A stretch of DNA of 14,402 bases from an uncultured Bacilli bacterium (GTDB taxonomy: Bacteria; Bacillota_I; Bacilli_A; RF39; UBA660): assembly GCA_947627405.1 (NCBI GenBank), contig CANQVY010000019.1, positions 1 to 14,402 on the forward strand, in the 5' to 3' direction. Positions within the stretch are counted from its first letter, which is position 1. The number at the start of each line of letters is the position of its first letter. The notes under the pieces are model-generated. The model was not told where the DNA came from, did not search any database, and was given only the letters and a program-made list of their open reading frames with translations. A program made the translations under genes and the position numbers. Positions 11,875-14,402 of this stretch are shown here, piece after piece.

Positions 11875-13115
11875 AATTCAATCTTAGCACCTACATTTGT
11901 AAGTTTTTGTACTATATTCTCATATCCTCTTAAAATATGATCTACATTTTCAATATAGGTTGTTCCTTCTGCAATTAATCCCGCTAAAACCATAGCAGCC
12001 CCTGCTCGTAAATCGGTTGCCTTTACTTTTGTTCCTTTTAATTTGGTAGGACCATGTATAACTGCTTTTTGATTATTCACTTCTATATTGCTACCCATTT
12101 TATTTAAATAGGGAATATGCATAAATCGATTTTCATAGATGGTTTCTTCAATTATTGAAGTTCCTTCTGCCTGTGTCATTAAAACCATGATTGGTTGTTG
12201 TAAATCCGTTGGAAAGCCTGGGTAAATCAATGTTTTTAATTTCGTTGGAATATAATTTTCTTGTTTGGAAACAAGAATATAATCGTTTCCAATTTCTAAT
12301 GGAACGTGCATATCTTTTAATTTAGACGTTAAAGCCTCTACATGTTTTGGTATAATATTTTCAATTTTTAAATTTTTCCCACATAAAGCACCTGCAATAA
12401 TATAGGTACCTGCTTCTATTCTATCTGGAATAACTTCATGAAATCCTCCATGTAAATGTTCAACGCCTTCTATTGTGATTGTTGATGTCCCTGCACCTTT
12501 TATTTTTGCTCCCATATTGTTAAGAAGGGTGGCAACATTAACAATTTCAGGTTCCTTTGCTGCATTATCAATTATCGTTTTCCCTTTTGCTTTGGTTGCG
12601 GCTAACATAATATTGATTGTTGCTCCAACGGAGGCAAAATCTAAATAAATTCTTGCGCCTTTCAATTCTTTTGCTTCTATTTTATAACAATTTTTCTCCG
12701 ATTTAATTGTAGCTCCCAATGCTTCAAACCCTTTTAAATGAAGATTAATAGGTCTAGCTCCTATAGAACATCCACCTGGAAAATACATTTCCGCTTTTTT
12801 ATATTTACTAAGTAACGCTCCTAAAAAATAATAAGAGGCTCTTAATTTTGTAGAATGTTCTTCAGAAATAGCTTTATTTTCTATTTTTGAGGAATCTATT
12901 TTAATGATTTCCTTTTCTCGAGTCACTTTAGCACCTAAAAATGTTAAAATTTCACTTAATGCATCTATATCTGTTATATTTGGAACATTATAGATTGTTG
13001 TTTCCTCATCAGATAAGATTGTTGCTGGAATTAAAGCTACTGCACTATTTTTAGCGCCGCTAATTCGAATCGTCCCCTTTAATTCCTTTTTTCCTTTTAT
13101 CTCTAATACTTGCAT
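11862..13115 (-). CDS. murA: UDP-N-acetylglucosamine 1-carboxyvinyltransferase
   Basis: MurA adds enolpyruvate from PEP to UDP-GlcNAc, the first committed step of peptidoglycan synthesis, in the cytosol. The 417-residue product is full length. It shows ISGAKNSAVALIPA (Lys22/Asn23), catalytic Cys116 in FPGGCSIGARP (a fosfomycin-sensitive type residue), and LTQAEGTSIIEETIYENRFMH and DLRAGAAMVLAGL in the second half, read in shorter pieces. GGAGGG lies 5 nt before the ATG. It is 51 nt downstream of fba with no terminator between, so they probably form an operon. The fba neighbour suggests the MurAB/MurZ paralogue, while the nearby ywzB and spoIIQ recall MurAA. Only one copy is in view, so this is unresolved. 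Confidence 0.96.
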   Translation of the reverse strand: MQVLEIKGKKELKGTIRISGAKNSAVALIPATILSDEETTIYNVPNITDIDALSEILTFLGAKVTREKEIIKIDSSKIENKAISEEHSTKLRASYYFLGALLSKYKKAEMYFPGGCSIGARPINLHLKGFEALGATIKSEKNCYKIEAKELKGARIYLDFASVGATINIMLAATKAKGKTIIDNAAKEPEIVNVATLLNNMGAKIKGAGTSTITIEGVEHLHGGFHEVIPDRIEAGTYIIAGALCGKNLKIENIIPKHVEALTSKLKDMHVPLEIGNDYILVSKQENYIPTKLKTLIYPGFPTDLQQPIMVLMTQAEGTSIIEETIYENRFMHIPYLNKMGSNIEVNNQKAVIHGPTKLKGTKVKATDLRAGAAMVLAGLIAEGTTYIENVDHILRGYENIVQKLTNVGAKIELKEI

Positions 13116-13166
13116 GTAATCCCTCCATGATTCGTTACTATATTTTATTTCTTTTTCTTAGGTTGG

Positions 13167-14015
13167 TTACCTATTATGGTTTGAAAATAATTCAATCTTT
13201 TCTTGAATAATTCTTTTCATTGCTTGTTCGCCACTTTTTATTATTTTTCTTGGATCATACACAACTTTATTATTATCTAAAAAATCCCTTACTGCATTAG
13301 ACCATGCAATCTGAAGTTCTGTATTGATATTGATTTTACTAATACCACATGTAATGGCTTTTCTTATTTTTTCATTATCAATTCCACTTCCACCATGTAA
13401 TACTAAGGGAACTTCTACATTTTCATTAATCGTTTTCATTGTTTCATAATCTAACTTTGGTTCTCCTTTATAAAGTCCATGCACACTTCCAAGGGCTGGT
13501 GCTAAAGAATCTACCTGAACTTTATCTAAAAAATATTGGCAGTCTTTCAAATTTGTAAATCCCAATTTATTGGCTACACCATCTTCTTCTCCACCAATAA
13601 GTCCCAGTTCTGCTTCTACCGTTACGTTATGTTGATGAGCATACTCTACAACTTTTTTCGTTTCTGAAATATTTTCATCTATTGAATATTTGGAACCATC
13701 AATCATAACAGAGGTAAATCCTGCATCGATTGCTTTTTTGCAAGTTTCAAAAGATTGACCATGATCAATGTGAAGACAAACTGGAATCGTTATAAATAAT
13801 TCTTTTAATAATCCCTTGACCATTCCAACAATTGTTTCTGCTCCACCCATATACTCTAAAGCACCTTCACTAACTCCTAAGATTACGGGCATATTTGCTT
13901 TTTGGCATTCCTCTAATATGAATCTTGTCCACTCTAAATTATTTATATTAAAATGAGGTATAGCATATTTTCTTTTTTTTGCTTCTAATAACATTTCTTT
14001 ACTATTTATTAGCAT
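13167..14015 (-). CDS. fba: Class II fructose-1,6-bisphosphate aldolase
   Basis: This enzyme cleaves fructose 1,6-bisphosphate into DHAP and glyceraldehyde 3-phosphate in glycolysis and uses a divalent metal, normally zinc. From the ATG at 14015 the product is 282 residues. It shows NINNLEW near the start, the catalytic and metal-binding HIDHGQS (about 82-88), SVMIDGS, VEAELG, APALGSVHGLYKGEP, the phosphate-binding LHGGSGI and KININTELQ. I chose 14015 because GGGTGA precedes it by 6 nt; the ATG at 14027 overlaps that SD and lacks one of its own. Short-chain bisphosphate aldolases that act on tagatose bisphosphate (GatY/KbaY) are similar, but the neighbours and general fit favour Fba. It leads the fba-murA unit. 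Confidence 0.94.
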   Translation of the reverse strand: MLINSKEMLLEAKKRKYAIPHFNINNLEWTRFILEECQKANMPVILGVSEGALEYMGGAETIVGMVKGLLKELFITIPVCLHIDHGQSFETCKKAIDAGFTSVMIDGSKYSIDENISETKKVVEYAHQHNVTVEAELGLIGGEEDGVANKLGFTNLKDCQYFLDKVQVDSLAPALGSVHGLYKGEPKLDYETMKTINENVEVPLVLHGGSGIDNEKIRKAITCGISKININTELQIAWSNAVRDFLDNNKVVYDPRKIIKSGEQAMKRIIQEKIELFSNHNR

Positions 14016-14030
14016 ATTATCACCCATTTA

Positions 14031-14059
14031 ATTATATAAAAATCTATTTATGAAATCAA
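14031..14059 (-). promoter_or_regulatory. Putative fba promoter
   Basis: TTGATT (14059-14054), 17 nt, TATAAT (14036-14031). Hexamers and spacing are good, but the implied start is almost at the SD, giving a very short leader. It lies just after the terminator of the upstream gene. Confidence 0.5.
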
Positions 14060-14062
14060 TGT

Positions 14063-14091
14063 AAAAACACTCTACTTTACAGTATGAGTGT
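14063..14091 (-). terminator. Terminator of the MntP/YtaF-family gene
   Basis: ACACTC-A-TACT, loop GTAA, AGTA-GAGTGT (14091-14086 with 14072-14067, inner 14084-14081 with 14076-14073) is followed by TTTTT. A 10-bp stem with one bulge, immediately after the stop codon. Confidence 0.85.
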
Positions 14092-14402
14092 CTATAATAT
14101 ATAGCTAATTGATAAAAACAATAAAATTATACTTCCAACAATAGTTGCTATACTTCCAAATTTTTTACTTAAATATTTTCCTAGTCTTAATCCAATATAA
14201 GTAAAAAAACAACTAATTATTGAAAATAGGAATGGGGGTAAAAGAAGAGTATTACTAATTGTTCCTAAACCGATTCCTACCGTAAAACTATCTATACTAA
14301 CTGTCAATCCAAACAAAAGAAGTGAAGAAATTTTATTTAAAGGGGTTATATTTTCTTCTTTAAATGCTGATAAAAACATTTGAATAGCGAGAAAAAAAAA
14401 TA
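14092..14402 (-). CDS. MntP/YtaF-family (DUF204) membrane protein, C-terminal part
   Basis: The reading frame stays open through the right edge of the window, so only about the last 103 residues are seen; the family is about 180-210 long. The visible part has FLAIQMFLSAFKEE, then the second family repeat LLLFGLTVSIDSFTVGIGLG with its membrane Asp, a loop with LLPP, and two more helices with IGLRLGKYLSKKFG and IVGSIILLFLSISYIL. MntP exports Mn(II); YtaF is a sporulation relative. The two are hard to separate on the tail alone, and sporulation neighbours make YtaF possible. The Met at 14379 is internal, not the start. A terminator follows the stop. Confidence 0.8.
   Translation of the reverse strand, partial: FFFLAIQMFLSAFKEENITPLNKISSLLLFGLTVSIDSFTVGIGLGTISNTLLLPPFLFSIISCFFTYIGLRLGKYLSKKFGSIATIVGSIILLFLSISYIL

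Overview
The window is a roughly 14.4 kb AT-rich stretch (well under 35% GC by eye) from a low-GC Bacillota (Firmicutes) chromosome. Nearly all genes lie on the minus strand. SpoIIID, SpoIIQ, Mbl, a long-form HPF, a TagO-type wall glycosyltransferase and an agr quorum-sensing locus point to a spore-forming, Gram-positive-type rod of the Bacilli or an allied lineage. The species cannot be named from the sequence. No IS element, phage gene, CRISPR array, tRNA or rRNA was seen.

Layout, left to right. Positions 1-170 hold a strong sigma-A promoter (TTGACA-17-TATAAT, minus strand) and the start of a structured leader that folds like a T-box Stem I; the gene it controls lies beyond position 1. Then come secA and hpf (minus; hpf is upstream, with an attenuator-like hairpin between them) and a cold-shock gene (minus). 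Next is a complete agr locus: agrB and a 38-codon agrD on the plus strand converge on an agrA-agrC operon on the minus strand, and both units share one bidirectional terminator. Then, all minus: tagO/wecA-like transferase, mbl, spoIIID, spoIIQ, ywzB (DUF1146), rpiB, rpmE, a GDSL/SGNH hydrolase, murA, class II fba, and the C-terminal part of an MntP/YtaF-family membrane protein cut by the right edge.

How the parts work together. The agr genes form a self-contained signalling circuit: AgrD is the pro-peptide, AgrB the processing membrane protease, AgrC the sensor kinase and AgrA the LytTR regulator. A 14/16-matching sequence upstream of both operons may be a common control site. The mbl, tagO, murA, spoIIQ and spoIIID block concerns cell-wall growth and sporulation. 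It combines two neighbourhoods that are separate in B. subtilis as I recall it (fba-murA-rpmE and ywzB-spoIIQ-spoIIID-mbl). A sigma-F-like promoter precedes spoIIQ and a terminator separates it from spoIIID, as expected for forespore versus mother-cell expression.

The most interesting items are the unlabelled agrD with an ambiguous ring size, the convergent agr architecture with its shared upstream box, the partial T-box, and the habit of embedding stop codons in terminator hairpins.
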